From Planctomycetota bacterium (GTDB lineage: Bacteria > Planctomycetota > Planctomycetia > Planctomycetales > Planctomycetaceae), in assembly GCA_029977045.1 (NCBI GenBank), contig JAPOLP010000021.1, positions 1 through 17,545 of the forward strand: a stretch of 17,545 nt of DNA, read 5' to 3'. Both the position numbers and the translations under genes were made by a program. This document shows positions 6,476 to 13,376 of this stretch, piece by piece (position 1 is the first letter of the stretch; every line of letters starts with the position of its first letter). The notes under the pieces are model-generated. The model was not told where the DNA came from, made no database searches, and saw only the letters and a program-made list of their open reading frames with translations.

Positions 6476-6976
6476 CCGACGCCGGTTTTCGACGTACCAG
6501 CGAAACAAGGTTCGAAATGGCGGCGTGAAGTCTTCGGGACGAGCAGCCAGCCGATCGCTGATCTCGCCCAGGCTCAGAAACTCGCCCGCTGCGATTTCTT
6601 CCGGATCAAACGTTAGCGGCTCGTCGGTCACCGTTTCGTAGAGCACGGTGAATTCGTTCGCCGTCTCCGGGCCGCCGGGGAATTTCGCCAGCCGAGTCAG
6701 CGGCGACGCGACTCCAAGTTCCTCTTCGAGTTCCCGTGGCGCAGCGTCGTCGTAATCCTCGCCGGCACTCAGATGGCCGGACGCCGACGACGTGTAGCAG
6801 TTCGGATACTCGTCCTTCGTTGGAGTTCGCATTTGCAACAGCAACTGGCCGCTCGAATTGAACACGAAAATGCTGACCGCCCGGTGCAGCAACCCGCGAG
6901 CGTGAACCTGCGACCGAGGCAGTTGCCCGACAACGTCATCGTTCTCGTCAACGACGTCAAAAATTTCTTCAGTCAT
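6470..6976 (-). CDS. Nudix hydrolase, isopentenyl-diphosphate-isomerase-like (YfcD type)
   Basis: 168 residues from the ATG at 6976-6974, with AGGA 9 bases upstream; a GTG directly before it (6979) could also serve. The Nudix box is complete at residues 67-89: G-x5-E-x7-REL-x-EE-x-GV, reading GHLSAGE...RELEEELGV, so the Mg-binding glutamates are intact. The N-terminal EIFDVVDENDDVVGQLPRSQVHARGLLHRAVSIFVFN and PNCYTSSASGH are the pattern of the IPP-isomerase-like/YfcD Nudix group, usually about 170-180 residues; these cleave nucleoside-diphosphate-type substrates, the true one being unknown. A cytosolic enzyme. Convergent with the small membrane protein (6-base overlap) and divergent from the alpha/beta hydrolase gene. 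Confidence 0.88.
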   Translation of the reverse strand: MTEEIFDVVDENDDVVGQLPRSQVHARGLLHRAVSIFVFNSSGQLLLQMRTPTKDEYPNCYTSSASGHLSAGEDYDDAAPRELEEELGVASPLTRLAKFPGGPETANEFTVLYETVTDEPLTFDPEEIAAGEFLSLGEISDRLAARPEDFTPPFRTLFRWYVENRRRS

Positions 6977-7034
6977 CACTGCCCGTCCTGAATGTTTCCG
7001 TCACTCATGATTCAGTGAGCATCGTCATCGACAG

Positions 7035-7056
7035 AATGATGTGTCACAGAATCATT
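7035..7056. promoter_or_regulatory. AT-rich dyad in the Nudix/hydrolase divergent region
   Basis: AATGAT (7035-7040) and ATCATT (7051-7056) form an inverted repeat around a palindromic TGTGTCACA (7040-7048), in the only AT-rich part of the 187-base gap between the divergent Nudix and alpha/beta hydrolase genes. TCACT/AGTGA (7001-7005, 7014-7018) is a second small dyad. Operator or promoter function is a guess. Confidence 0.25.
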
Positions 7057-7166
7057 AAAAACCCGTCGAAAGACATGCCTTTAGAGGTTGGCTGGTTGCC
7101 GATGCGTGTTGCAGCGTAGTCTGAGCAGCGTTCGTCAAGCAGCCAATCAAACCCTCGTGTCAGAAA

Positions 7167-8171
7167 GTGCCCCCAGTGGATCATCCTGTCGAAGCCAGAC
7201 TGCGTCCTTTGCTCCTCACGGGAGGTGGCCATCGGCATACTCTGCTGGGCTACTTCCTGCCGAGTGAAAAGCGGCGCTATTCGGCGCGGCGGCACGTTGT
7301 TGAGCTTCCTGATGGCGACGTTCTGGTCCTGCACGACGACTGCCCTTCGACCTGGGGGCCAGGCAGCCCGTTCGCCATCCTGATGCACGGCCTCGCGGGT
7401 TGTCACGGCAGCAACTACATGGTGCGGATCGCCGGCCAGCTTGCCGATCGGGGTGTCCGGGTTTTCCGACTGGATCACCGGGGATCAGGAGCCGCGACCG
7501 AGCAGGCAAGGCTCCCCTATCACGCAGGCCGCTCCGACGATGTTCACGCTGCCTTCGATGCCGCCAGTCGCCTGTGTCCGGGGTCTCTGGGCGGCATCGC
7601 CGGGTTCTCGCTCAGCGGCAACATGCTGCTCAAGATGCTGGGCGAGGACGGTCGCTCTGGCCGTCGACCGAACTACCTCGCGTGTGCCGTCGCCGTGAAC
7701 CCGCCGATCGACCTCGAACTGTGTTCGCAGGCTCTGCAGCGCGGCTTCAACCGAATCTACGACCGCCACTTCACAAAGCTGCTGCTACCGCAGGTCGAAC
7801 AGCGGCTGCAGAGTTTCCCCGATGCGCCGCGCCCGGTTGGTAACTGGCCGCCGCGCACGCTTCGCGAATTCGACGACCAGTACACCGCACCAGCGTCGGG
7901 CTTCGACAGCGTCGAGCACTACTACTCGAAAAGCAGCGCAGCGCAGTTTGTCCCTGACATCGACGTACCAACGCTGATCGTCACCGCCGACGACGACCCT
8001 TTGATTCCCGTCAGGTCGTTCCGCGAACTTCCTGCAGTCGCCGGAGTCCAGGTCGAGATCACCAGCCACGGAGGCCATCTCGGCTACCTCAGCCGCCCCG
8101 CCGATCCTGCCTTCCGCCGCTGGATGGACTGGCGCGTCGTCACCTGGCTCGCCGAGCACCTGAGGTTCTGA
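7167..8171 (+). CDS. alpha/beta hydrolase, YheT/EMB8 family
   Basis: 334 residues from a GTG at 7167 (weak AGAAA just upstream; an alternative GTG is three codons later). The order of motifs is that of the YheT group: oxyanion-loop HGLAGCHGSNY (74-84), RLDHRGSG (101-108), nucleophile elbow GFSLSG (146-151; Ser148), acid region TADDDPLIP (273-281) and catalytic His in SHGGHLGY (300-307; His304). The usual GxSxG glycine at position 150 is Ser. Family members are about 320-340 residues and act as cytosolic or membrane-associated esterases/lipases of uncertain substrate. No signal peptide. Divergent from the Nudix gene and convergent with the sulfatase gene. Confidence 0.88.
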   Translation: MPPVDHPVEARLRPLLLTGGGHRHTLLGYFLPSEKRRYSARRHVVELPDGDVLVLHDDCPSTWGPGSPFAILMHGLAGCHGSNYMVRIAGQLADRGVRVFRLDHRGSGAATEQARLPYHAGRSDDVHAAFDAASRLCPGSLGGIAGFSLSGNMLLKMLGEDGRSGRRPNYLACAVAVNPPIDLELCSQALQRGFNRIYDRHFTKLLLPQVEQRLQSFPDAPRPVGNWPPRTLREFDDQYTAPASGFDSVEHYYSKSSAAQFVPDIDVPTLIVTADDDPLIPVRSFRELPAVAGVQVEITSHGGHLGYLSRPADPAFRRWMDWRVVTWLAEHLRF

Positions 8172-8307
8172 GAACACTCGCGAACGACCTCGTAGAGCCA
8201 GAATGAGCGTGGTGGTCAAATCGAAGTTGCAGAGCGTAAGCAATCGTCGAGATCGCCAAATTGAACGCCGGCAGGTTCTATCCGGCAGATGGAGAATTCT
8301 GAAACAA

Positions 8308-8364
8308 AAGGGAACGAAGCTAACGAAGGCCAGTCAAAATGGTCTTCGTTAGCTTCGTTCCCTT
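8308..8364. terminator. 25-bp stem-loop between convergent genes (probable bidirectional terminator)
   Basis: The arms 8308-8328 and 8344-8364 are perfectly complementary over 21 bases, and 8329-8332 with 8340-8343 add four more pairs (one G-U), leaving a 7-base loop. The hydrolase gene ends at 8171 and the sulfatase gene at 8390. Read on the minus strand, the stem is followed by CCCTTTTGTTTC, a fair T-run; on the plus strand the tail is weaker. The arm contains a near-perfect tandem repeat of AACGAAG. Confidence 0.7.
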
Positions 8365-8389
8365 CTATTCAACCATTCCTGAGCCTGCC

Positions 8390-9862
8390 TTACTTTGGCA
8401 CGCGGCGGCGATTCTCGAACTCGATCTGCGTGACGCCTTTCGGCGGAGTCTTCGCTGCAGCGATTCGTTGCCTCAGCAACGTCGACAGCTCTTCGACCAG
8501 TTTTGCCGACTCAGGACGACTGGCGAGATTCGTCATCTCCGCCGGATCGCTCGCATGATCGTACAGCTCGTTGCCGAGTGCTCCCTCATCGCCCCATTCG
8601 GTGTAGCGATACCGCGAGGTGCGGACACTGTAGCCGTTCGCGTATTGAGTCAGCGCACTTGTTCGCGGTGTCGCGCCAGCGAACTTGAGTGCCGGAACAA
8701 GGCTCACGCCTGAAACACTTGCCGGTGGTTTCAGTCCACACAGCTCACCCAGCGTCGGGTAGAAGTCTGTCATCTCGGCGGGTGATGTACTGACCTGACC
8801 GGTCGCTTTGACGCCTGGCCCCGAGATGATCAGCGGGACACGAGCGGCGTTTTCAAACAACGTCGTCTTCTGCCAGTGACCATGCTCGCCCATGTGGTAG
8901 CCATGGTCTGACGTAAACAGCACGATGGTGTTCTCGTCCAGGCCCGTCTCTTTCAGCGCGTTGAGGATGATCCCCAGCTGAGCGTCGGCAAACGTGATCG
9001 ACGCGTAGTAAGCCTGAATTGCCTGGCGAGCCAGATCGTCGGCCAGTTCAATCTGATCCTTCTTGCGGCGAATCGACTGGACCGCCGGTTTCGGAATCGT
9101 GTCGAGATAGCCATCAGGCACCGACGGCACTTTGATCGAATCGAGCGGGTACATGTCGAAGTACTTCTTCGGCGCCACGTACGGCGTGTGAGGCCGGTAC
9201 AGGCCGACAGCCAGATAAAACGGCGTGTCCTCAGCCGCGTACTTCTTCAGTTGCTCAACGGCGAGTGCCGCAGCGATCCCATCCGTCTGCTCGGTATCCG
9301 AACCGTCATCCGCCAGCCAGCTCAGCGTGCCACCGTACTGTCCGGGCACGAGGCTGAAGATGCGTTCTTCCTTCCAGCGATCCCGACCACGCGGGTTGAA
9401 CGTGAAGTCCCACGAAAACGGATCGTCGTGGCCGCTGGTGCCAATGTGCAGCGGCACGTTGTAGTGATAAATCTTGCCGATCCGCGTCGCCGTGTAGTCG
9501 GCATCGCGGAACATCTGCGAGAGAGTCTTCACGTTTGGAACGTGCTCGCGAATGTAAATCGCGTTCCGCTGGACGAGCGTCTGATCGGGATACATCCCCG
9601 CCATAAACGACGCCCGACTCGGCCCGCATAGCGGATACTGGCAGTAAGCCCGATCAAACCGCACTCCGCTCGCCGCCAGCCGATCAATATTCGGCGACTT
9701 CACCTGCGAGTGCCCATAGCAGGCGAGGTCGCAGTTCAGGTCGTCACAAATCAGAAACAGCACGTTCGGCTTCGACGGCTTCTCGTCAACTGCCTGGGCG
9801 AGTGCCGGAATTCCGAGCACGAGAAGAACAGCAGACAAGATTCTCATCAGCGGACGATTCAC
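8390..9862 (-). CDS. secreted sulfatase, iduronate-2-sulfatase-like (type I, formylglycine-dependent)
   Basis: 490 residues from a GTG at 9862-9860, chosen because GGAG lies 6 bases upstream; the ATG five codons later (9847) is the alternative. The start MNRPLMRILSAVLLVLGIPALAQA is a clear Sec signal peptide (cleavage near residue 24). Sulfatase motifs follow: NVLFLICDDLNCD with metal ligands Asp40-41, YGHSQVKSPNIDRLA, and CGPSR (Cys79, the residue converted to formylglycine), then LFTSDHGYHMGEHGHWQK carrying further metal and sulfate ligands. The enzyme hydrolyses sulfate esters, probably on a sulfated polysaccharide outside the cytoplasm, and needs a formylglycine-generating enzyme encoded elsewhere. 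The motif spelling resembles the iduronate-sulfatase group, but the true substrate is not visible. It stands alone, with no glycoside hydrolase beside it. Confidence 0.92.
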   Translation of the reverse strand: MNRPLMRILSAVLLVLGIPALAQAVDEKPSKPNVLFLICDDLNCDLACYGHSQVKSPNIDRLAASGVRFDRAYCQYPLCGPSRASFMAGMYPDQTLVQRNAIYIREHVPNVKTLSQMFRDADYTATRIGKIYHYNVPLHIGTSGHDDPFSWDFTFNPRGRDRWKEERIFSLVPGQYGGTLSWLADDGSDTEQTDGIAAALAVEQLKKYAAEDTPFYLAVGLYRPHTPYVAPKKYFDMYPLDSIKVPSVPDGYLDTIPKPAVQSIRRKKDQIELADDLARQAIQAYYASITFADAQLGIILNALKETGLDENTIVLFTSDHGYHMGEHGHWQKTTLFENAARVPLIISGPGVKATGQVSTSPAEMTDFYPTLGELCGLKPPASVSGVSLVPALKFAGATPRTSALTQYANGYSVRTSRYRYTEWGDEGALGNELYDHASDPAEMTNLASRPESAKLVEELSTLLRQRIAAAKTPPKGVTQIEFENRRRVPK

Positions 9863-10115
9863 AACATTCTCCAGATCTGCGGCATCAGGATCACCAGACA
9901 ACATTGACGCACAACCGGGGCAAGGGCAGAAGTCAATCCGCGTGCCGCGGAGCTCAGACGTCGAAACGTAGCAGTGGCCGATCTTCTTCTCCAGCAGACC
10001 GGACCAGCAGAGCTTCGCCGCCTCGCAAAGCACTTGCTGAAACGCCTACATTTCCCGATCAACGATCGAGGCCGATCTCTCGGCAAACGAGAACCCTTCA
10101 ACAGGAGTCAGCAGC
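9863..10115. other. divergent intergenic region, sulfatase and VOC genes
   Basis: 253 bases with no convincing gene. The sulfatase frame stays open upstream to 10033, but the upstream codons precede a clear signal peptide and are rejected as coding. Promoters for both flanking genes should lie here; none stood out beyond a TTGACG at 9904-9909 with no good -10. Confidence 0.4.
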
Positions 10116-10502
10116 GTGCGAGTCGAACATGTCGCTTTCAATGTCCAGGACCCGCTTGAGATGGCGAGGTGGTATGTCGAGCACCTTGGGTTCGAGGTCA
10201 AACGCCGCGTGATGGAAGCTCCGTGGGCACACTTTCTGGTCGACTCAGCCGGGTCGACGATGATCGAGATTTACGGCAACACGAAGGCCGAAGCTCTCAA
10301 CTTCCCCCAGCTCAGCCCGGCAGCTGTGCATCTGGCATTCGTGTCGGATGACATCGAGGCCGACCTGCAACGTCTGGTGGCTGCCGGAGGAACCGCCGAG
10401 GGGGGTGTCACTCCGCTGCCAGGCGGGGACAGCATGGCATTCGTTCGCGACCCGTGGGGCTTCACGCTGCAACTCGTCAAACGTGCCGAACCGATGATCT
10501 GA
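10116..10502 (+). CDS. VOC/glyoxalase-superfamily protein
   Basis: 128 residues from a GTG at 10116 with AGGAG about 9 bases upstream. Two beta-alpha-beta-beta-beta modules of the vicinal oxygen chelate fold are visible: VEHVAFNVQDPLEMARWYVEHLGF starts the first (ending in STMIEIYG) and VHLAFVSDDIEADLQRL starts the second (ending DPWGFTLQLVKR). Metal ligands of this superfamily would be His5, Glu in MIEIYG, His72 in VHLAFV and a final Glu, which is Gln119 here, so metal binding may be altered or absent. Enzymatic activity is not predictable; it could be a small dioxygenase, an epimerase or a binding protein. The RNA methyltransferase gene starts 45 bases after its stop, likely co-transcribed. 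Confidence 0.85.
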   Translation: MRVEHVAFNVQDPLEMARWYVEHLGFEVKRRVMEAPWAHFLVDSAGSTMIEIYGNTKAEALNFPQLSPAAVHLAFVSDDIEADLQRLVAAGGTAEGGVTPLPGGDSMAFVRDPWGFTLQLVKRAEPMI

Positions 10503-10547
10503 CGTTTGTCGGGTGTCACCGAATTCTCAACGGGAGTCTCTGCAGCT

Positions 10548-11285
10548 GTGTCCGAGCCCGATTACGACGCTTATCTGTGCGCGTATCTCGCGAGCTTTAT
10601 GTCTGAGCACCGGCGGTCACTGCTGCCGGAAGTCCTGTTCAATCGAACGCGGCATCTGACAGTCGTCCTCGAAGATCTCAACAAGCCGCACAACGCGAGT
10701 GCCTGCCTGCGAACATGCGATTGCTTCGGGCTGCAGGATGTCCACATCGTCGAGAATCAGAACCAGTTCGAGGCTCACCGCGACATCGCGCGCGGTGCTC
10801 CGCAGTGGCTGACGCTGCACCGGCACCGCGATCTCGACGAGAACACTCGACCGTGCCTGCAGGGCCTCAAGGACGCCGGCTTCCAGATCGTGATGACCAG
10901 CCCGCACGAACCGGACTGCGACCTGGAGACTTACGATATTTCGCAGCCGACAGCTCTCATCTTCGGCAACGAGAAGTTCGGCGCGTCGCCGCTCGTCCGC
11001 GAGATGGCCGACCATGTCATGCAGATTCCAATGCACGGCTTCGCGGAGAGCTTCAACATCTCAGTCGCTCTAGGAGTCTGTCTGCATCACCTGACCTGGA
11101 AGCTGCGGCAGCTCGATCTCGACTGGCAGCTTACCTCCGAGGAACGCGTCCCCCTGATTCGCGACTGGGTGCAGGTCGCGAACGCAAAACACCTGCCCGG
11201 CCTGAAGCAGCGTTTCGACGAACTCTGGCAGGCTGGTGAGATCGACACGTCTGTCACTCCCGACTGGCCAGAAACGCCTGTATAA
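10548..11285 (+). CDS. SpoU/TrmH-family RNA 2'-O-methyltransferase
   Basis: 245 residues from a GTG at 10548 with GGGAG 11 bases upstream; the frame is open from a TTG at 10506 that has no ribosome site. All three SPOUT knot motifs are present: motif 1 LEDLNKPHNASACLRTCDCFG (41-61) with Asn49 and catalytic Arg55, motif 2 ALIFGNEKFGAS (136-147), and motif 3 IPMHGFAESFNISVAL (160-175). This spelling is the TrmH branch, which methylates the 2'-OH of G18 in tRNA using S-adenosylmethionine. A C-terminal stretch after residue 180 is rich in Leu/Arg/Trp like the TrmH extension. Length fits the family. Specificity for tRNA Gm18 is inferred from similarity; rRNA is the alternative. Confidence 0.88.
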   Translation: MSEPDYDAYLCAYLASFMSEHRRSLLPEVLFNRTRHLTVVLEDLNKPHNASACLRTCDCFGLQDVHIVENQNQFEAHRDIARGAPQWLTLHRHRDLDENTRPCLQGLKDAGFQIVMTSPHEPDCDLETYDISQPTALIFGNEKFGASPLVREMADHVMQIPMHGFAESFNISVALGVCLHHLTWKLRQLDLDWQLTSEERVPLIRDWVQVANAKHLPGLKQRFDELWQAGEIDTSVTPDWPETPV

Positions 11286-11402
11286 ACTGATCATCTATCA
11301 GGGCAGATCGCTGTTCACAGTTTCGGCGGAGCCTCACTTCCGGGTCAGACTTCGGACGCTGCGCTACCTGCAGCGGCGAAGTCAAAGCAGCAGGAGTTCG
11401 TC

Positions 11403-12257
11403 ATGCCGTTTCACGCGATCCAGGGAACCTTTCACGCAACCGGTTTCTCTCCCGATGGAGACTCGATCAAGTTCAAAGCCGCTGACGGCGACAAGTGGAA
11501 ACTGCTCGAAGGCCCGGCAGTCAACCTGACGAAAGCCGGCATGGCTCAGCTTCGTCTCGAAGGCATCGACGCTCTGGAAACTCACTACCGGGCTGGCACG
11601 AAGAACTGGCACCAGCCGCAGGCACTCGCCTACGCAGCCACCGACCGGTTGCTTGATCTTGTCGGAATCCGAAACGTCGTCTGGACGCCAAGCCATTATT
11701 CGGTGAAGTCATCCGACGACGGCACGCCGGGCTACATCCTGTCGCGAACGACCGAGCGGTACCGCCGACCGGTCGCGTTCGCCTTTGCCGGCAAGTGCCC
11801 CTTCGACGACGGTGCCGAAGTCAGGTTCACAACCAAACAACTCAGACGCAGCCTGAACTACAAGCTTTTGGCCGAGGGGCACGCCTACCCGACGTTCTAC
11901 TCGGGCCTGTTTTACGATCTCCGCGACGCGTTCTCGCGGGCTGCTCAAAACGCTCAACGCCGCAAGCGAGGCGTCTGGAAGACTGACCGATCGGGCAACC
12001 TGAAAATCAGCGACCCGACTGACGCAACGCTGGTGACGGACAATGCTCCGATCTTTCCCAAGCTATTCCGACGGCTGATGACCCACTTCGCGGAAGCCGG
12101 AACGTTCGACGGATTTGCCGACTACCTGCTTGAGCGGCGAGAGACGACGGTGCTGATCTCGAAGTGCCACTTCACCCATTTCGACAACGTGATCGAACAG
12201 AAAACCGGTTCGCTGAAAATCACCGAACTCCTGAACAATCTGCTCTTCATCGGCTAA
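11403..12257 (+). CDS. staphylococcal-nuclease-like (SNase) protein with C-terminal extension
   Basis: 284 residues from the ATG at 11403, with AGGAG 6-7 bases upstream. Residues about 8-192 have the SNase-like pattern: DGDSIKF (18-24), RLEGIDALE (51-59), a central VAFAF strand (124-128), then SLNYKLLAEGHAYP (150-163) and ...RRKRGVW (186-192). Aligned with staphylococcal nuclease, Asp18/Asp20, Arg51, Asp56 and Glu59 sit at the spacing of Asp19/Asp21, Arg35, Asp40 and Glu43, so the calcium site and catalytic Glu look intact. The family cleaves DNA/RNA phosphodiesters. Oddities: no signal peptide, insertions between the strands, and about 90 extra residues (193-284) of unknown fold, apparently helical. 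Solitary gene between the methyltransferase and a secreted protein. Confidence 0.8.
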   Translation: MPFHAIQGTFHATGFSPDGDSIKFKAADGDKWKLLEGPAVNLTKAGMAQLRLEGIDALETHYRAGTKNWHQPQALAYAATDRLLDLVGIRNVVWTPSHYSVKSSDDGTPGYILSRTTERYRRPVAFAFAGKCPFDDGAEVRFTTKQLRRSLNYKLLAEGHAYPTFYSGLFYDLRDAFSRAAQNAQRRKRGVWKTDRSGNLKISDPTDATLVTDNAPIFPKLFRRLMTHFAEAGTFDGFADYLLERRETTVLISKCHFTHFDNVIEQKTGSLKITELLNNLLFIG

Positions 12258-12279
12258 TGCCCGATCCGCATCCGGGCAT
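12257..12279 (+). repeat. 7-bp stem-loop at the SNase-like stop codon
   Basis: ATGCCCG (12257-12263) pairs perfectly with CGGGCAT (12273-12279), 9-base loop, starting on the last base of the TAA stop. There is no T-run after it. Confidence 0.55.
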
Positions 12280-12339
12280 CGCGGTCCGTCGCAACTCGAC
12301 AGCCGTAACTCTCTCTCAAACCATTGCAATCTGCGCATC

Positions 12340-12367
12340 TTGACAATCCTGCGCAATATGACATCAT
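12340..12367 (+). promoter_or_regulatory. candidate sigma70-type promoter of the secreted Ala/Thr-rich protein
   Basis: A perfect TTGACA (12340-12345) lies 16 bases upstream of CATCAT (12362-12367), a 4-of-6 match to TATAAT. Transcription would start about 65-70 bases before the ATG at 12443. Predicted by eye only. Confidence 0.4.
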
Positions 12368-12442
12368 GTCGCCGTTCAGGATTTCGACTGGTCCCGGCCC
12401 GCCCGGACGCGGTCGCGTCACCCGAGATAGAGAGAGACTGCC

Positions 12443-13129
12443 ATGAAGAACTTCACCTCAATGCTTGCCATGACGCTGTGTCTTGGCGTTGCCCTGGGAC
12501 AGGCGACAGGAAGCGACAACCTGTTTCCCGGCGACACCGGCTCGAACCCAGGAAACGACAGTTTGCGGATCGAAGACCTGCGAACTCGGATTGCGAATCT
12601 CGAACGACGAATTGAGAGCCTGGAGTCCGGGTCCGGAAAAGCTTCGGTCAGGGCGGTCGATGCCTGTGGCCAGGCGGTTCAGGCGGCGGACGTCTGCGGG
12701 CAGGCTGCCGCGACGACCGCGACAGCTTCCCGCGTCGTCGTTCGGCGTTATCTGGTTCCGTTGGGAACTACCGTTGTCCCGACCGTGAACTCGGCATCCG
12801 CTCTGTCGGTGCAGGGCCTGGGAACGACCGGCGTTGTCTCAGGCGTCTCCGTACTTTCCGCTCCGACGACGTTCGCGGCCCCGACGACGTTCGCGGCTCC
12901 GACCGGCGTGACGACATTTGCCGCACCGGTCACAACGCTGGCACCAGCTGCGGCCTGCACGAACGTCGCTCCGAACGCGGCAACTCTCGGCACGCTGGGA
13001 ACGACTTATTCAACATGGGGTGCCTACCCGACGACGGTCTATCGCGGTGCCGGAGCCGTCTACTCGAACAGCTACACCGGAGCCGCGCTGAACACCGGCA
13101 GCGGCATCTCGTTTCTCCGCGTTCAGTGA
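12443..13129 (+). CDS. secreted Ala/Thr/Val-rich protein with short coiled coil
   Basis: 228 residues from the ATG at 12443, with a purine-rich AGAGAGA about 6 bases upstream. Residues 1-20 are a signal peptide (MKNFTSMLAMTLCLGVALGQ). Then comes a short coiled coil (about 41-61, LRIEDLRTRIANLERRIESLE), two copies of a DxCGQA motif (Cys75, Cys85), and a long low-complexity region of Ala, Thr, Val, Gly and Tyr, including repeats of the six-residue unit APTTFA. Probably a secreted or surface structural protein; no enzyme motif is visible and I recognise no family. It has its own candidate promoter and a strong terminator, so it is likely a separately controlled, possibly well-expressed single-gene unit. 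Confidence 0.75.
   Translation: MKNFTSMLAMTLCLGVALGQATGSDNLFPGDTGSNPGNDSLRIEDLRTRIANLERRIESLESGSGKASVRAVDACGQAVQAADVCGQAAATTATASRVVVRRYLVPLGTTVVPTVNSASALSVQGLGTTGVVSGVSVLSAPTTFAAPTTFAAPTGVTTFAAPVTTLAPAAACTNVAPNAATLGTLGTTYSTWGAYPTTVYRGAGAVYSNSYTGAALNTGSGISFLRVQ
12860..12895 (+). repeat. 18-bp tandem repeat inside the secreted protein gene
   Basis: Two 18-base units, GCTCCGACGACGTTCGCG (12860-12877) and a copy with one change (12878-12895), encode APTTFA twice. Degenerate third and fourth copies follow as APTGVTTFA and APVTTLAP. Copy number could vary between strains. Confidence 0.8.
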
Positions 13130-13168
13130 TCCTTTGATCGACTGACAACCTGCAACCATTCCGCACAG

Positions 13169-13204
13169 AAACCCCGTTCGGCAGCTGATGCCGAGCGGGG
13201 TTTT
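13169..13204 (+). terminator. intrinsic terminator of the secreted protein gene
   Basis: A 15-bp stem, 13169-13183 pairing with 13189-13203 (one G-T pair), with a GCTGA loop, ends in GGGGTTTTG. It lies 40 bases after the TGA stop. This is the only clear hairpin-plus-T-run terminator in the plus-strand genes. Confidence 0.88.
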
Positions 13205-13376
13205 GTGTTGCGCAGTTCACAAGAGTCGCAACTCGACATCCAGATCCACTGAGAGTTGTCACAAAGTTGCGGCGGTGGCCTGCCGCGTGTCAGGATGCGG
13301 CATCGATTCGCGGAACTGGATGCATCTGCCGCCAGTTTTTCTTTCTGGTTCGACCGGCACTTGAAGACGGCAACTC

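Noticed and set aside
8289..8713. Two plus-strand open frames across the 8308-8364 hairpin
   Set aside because: They translate the palindrome and the antisense of the sulfatase gene, with no homology-like pattern.
9863..10033. N-terminal extension of the sulfatase to 10033
   Set aside because: It would place about 57 codons before a clear signal peptide; the GTG at 9862 has a good ribosome site.
10506..10547. TTG start of the TrmH-like protein at 10506
   Set aside because: No ribosome site; the GTG at 10548 has GGGAG upstream and gives a family-typical N-terminus.
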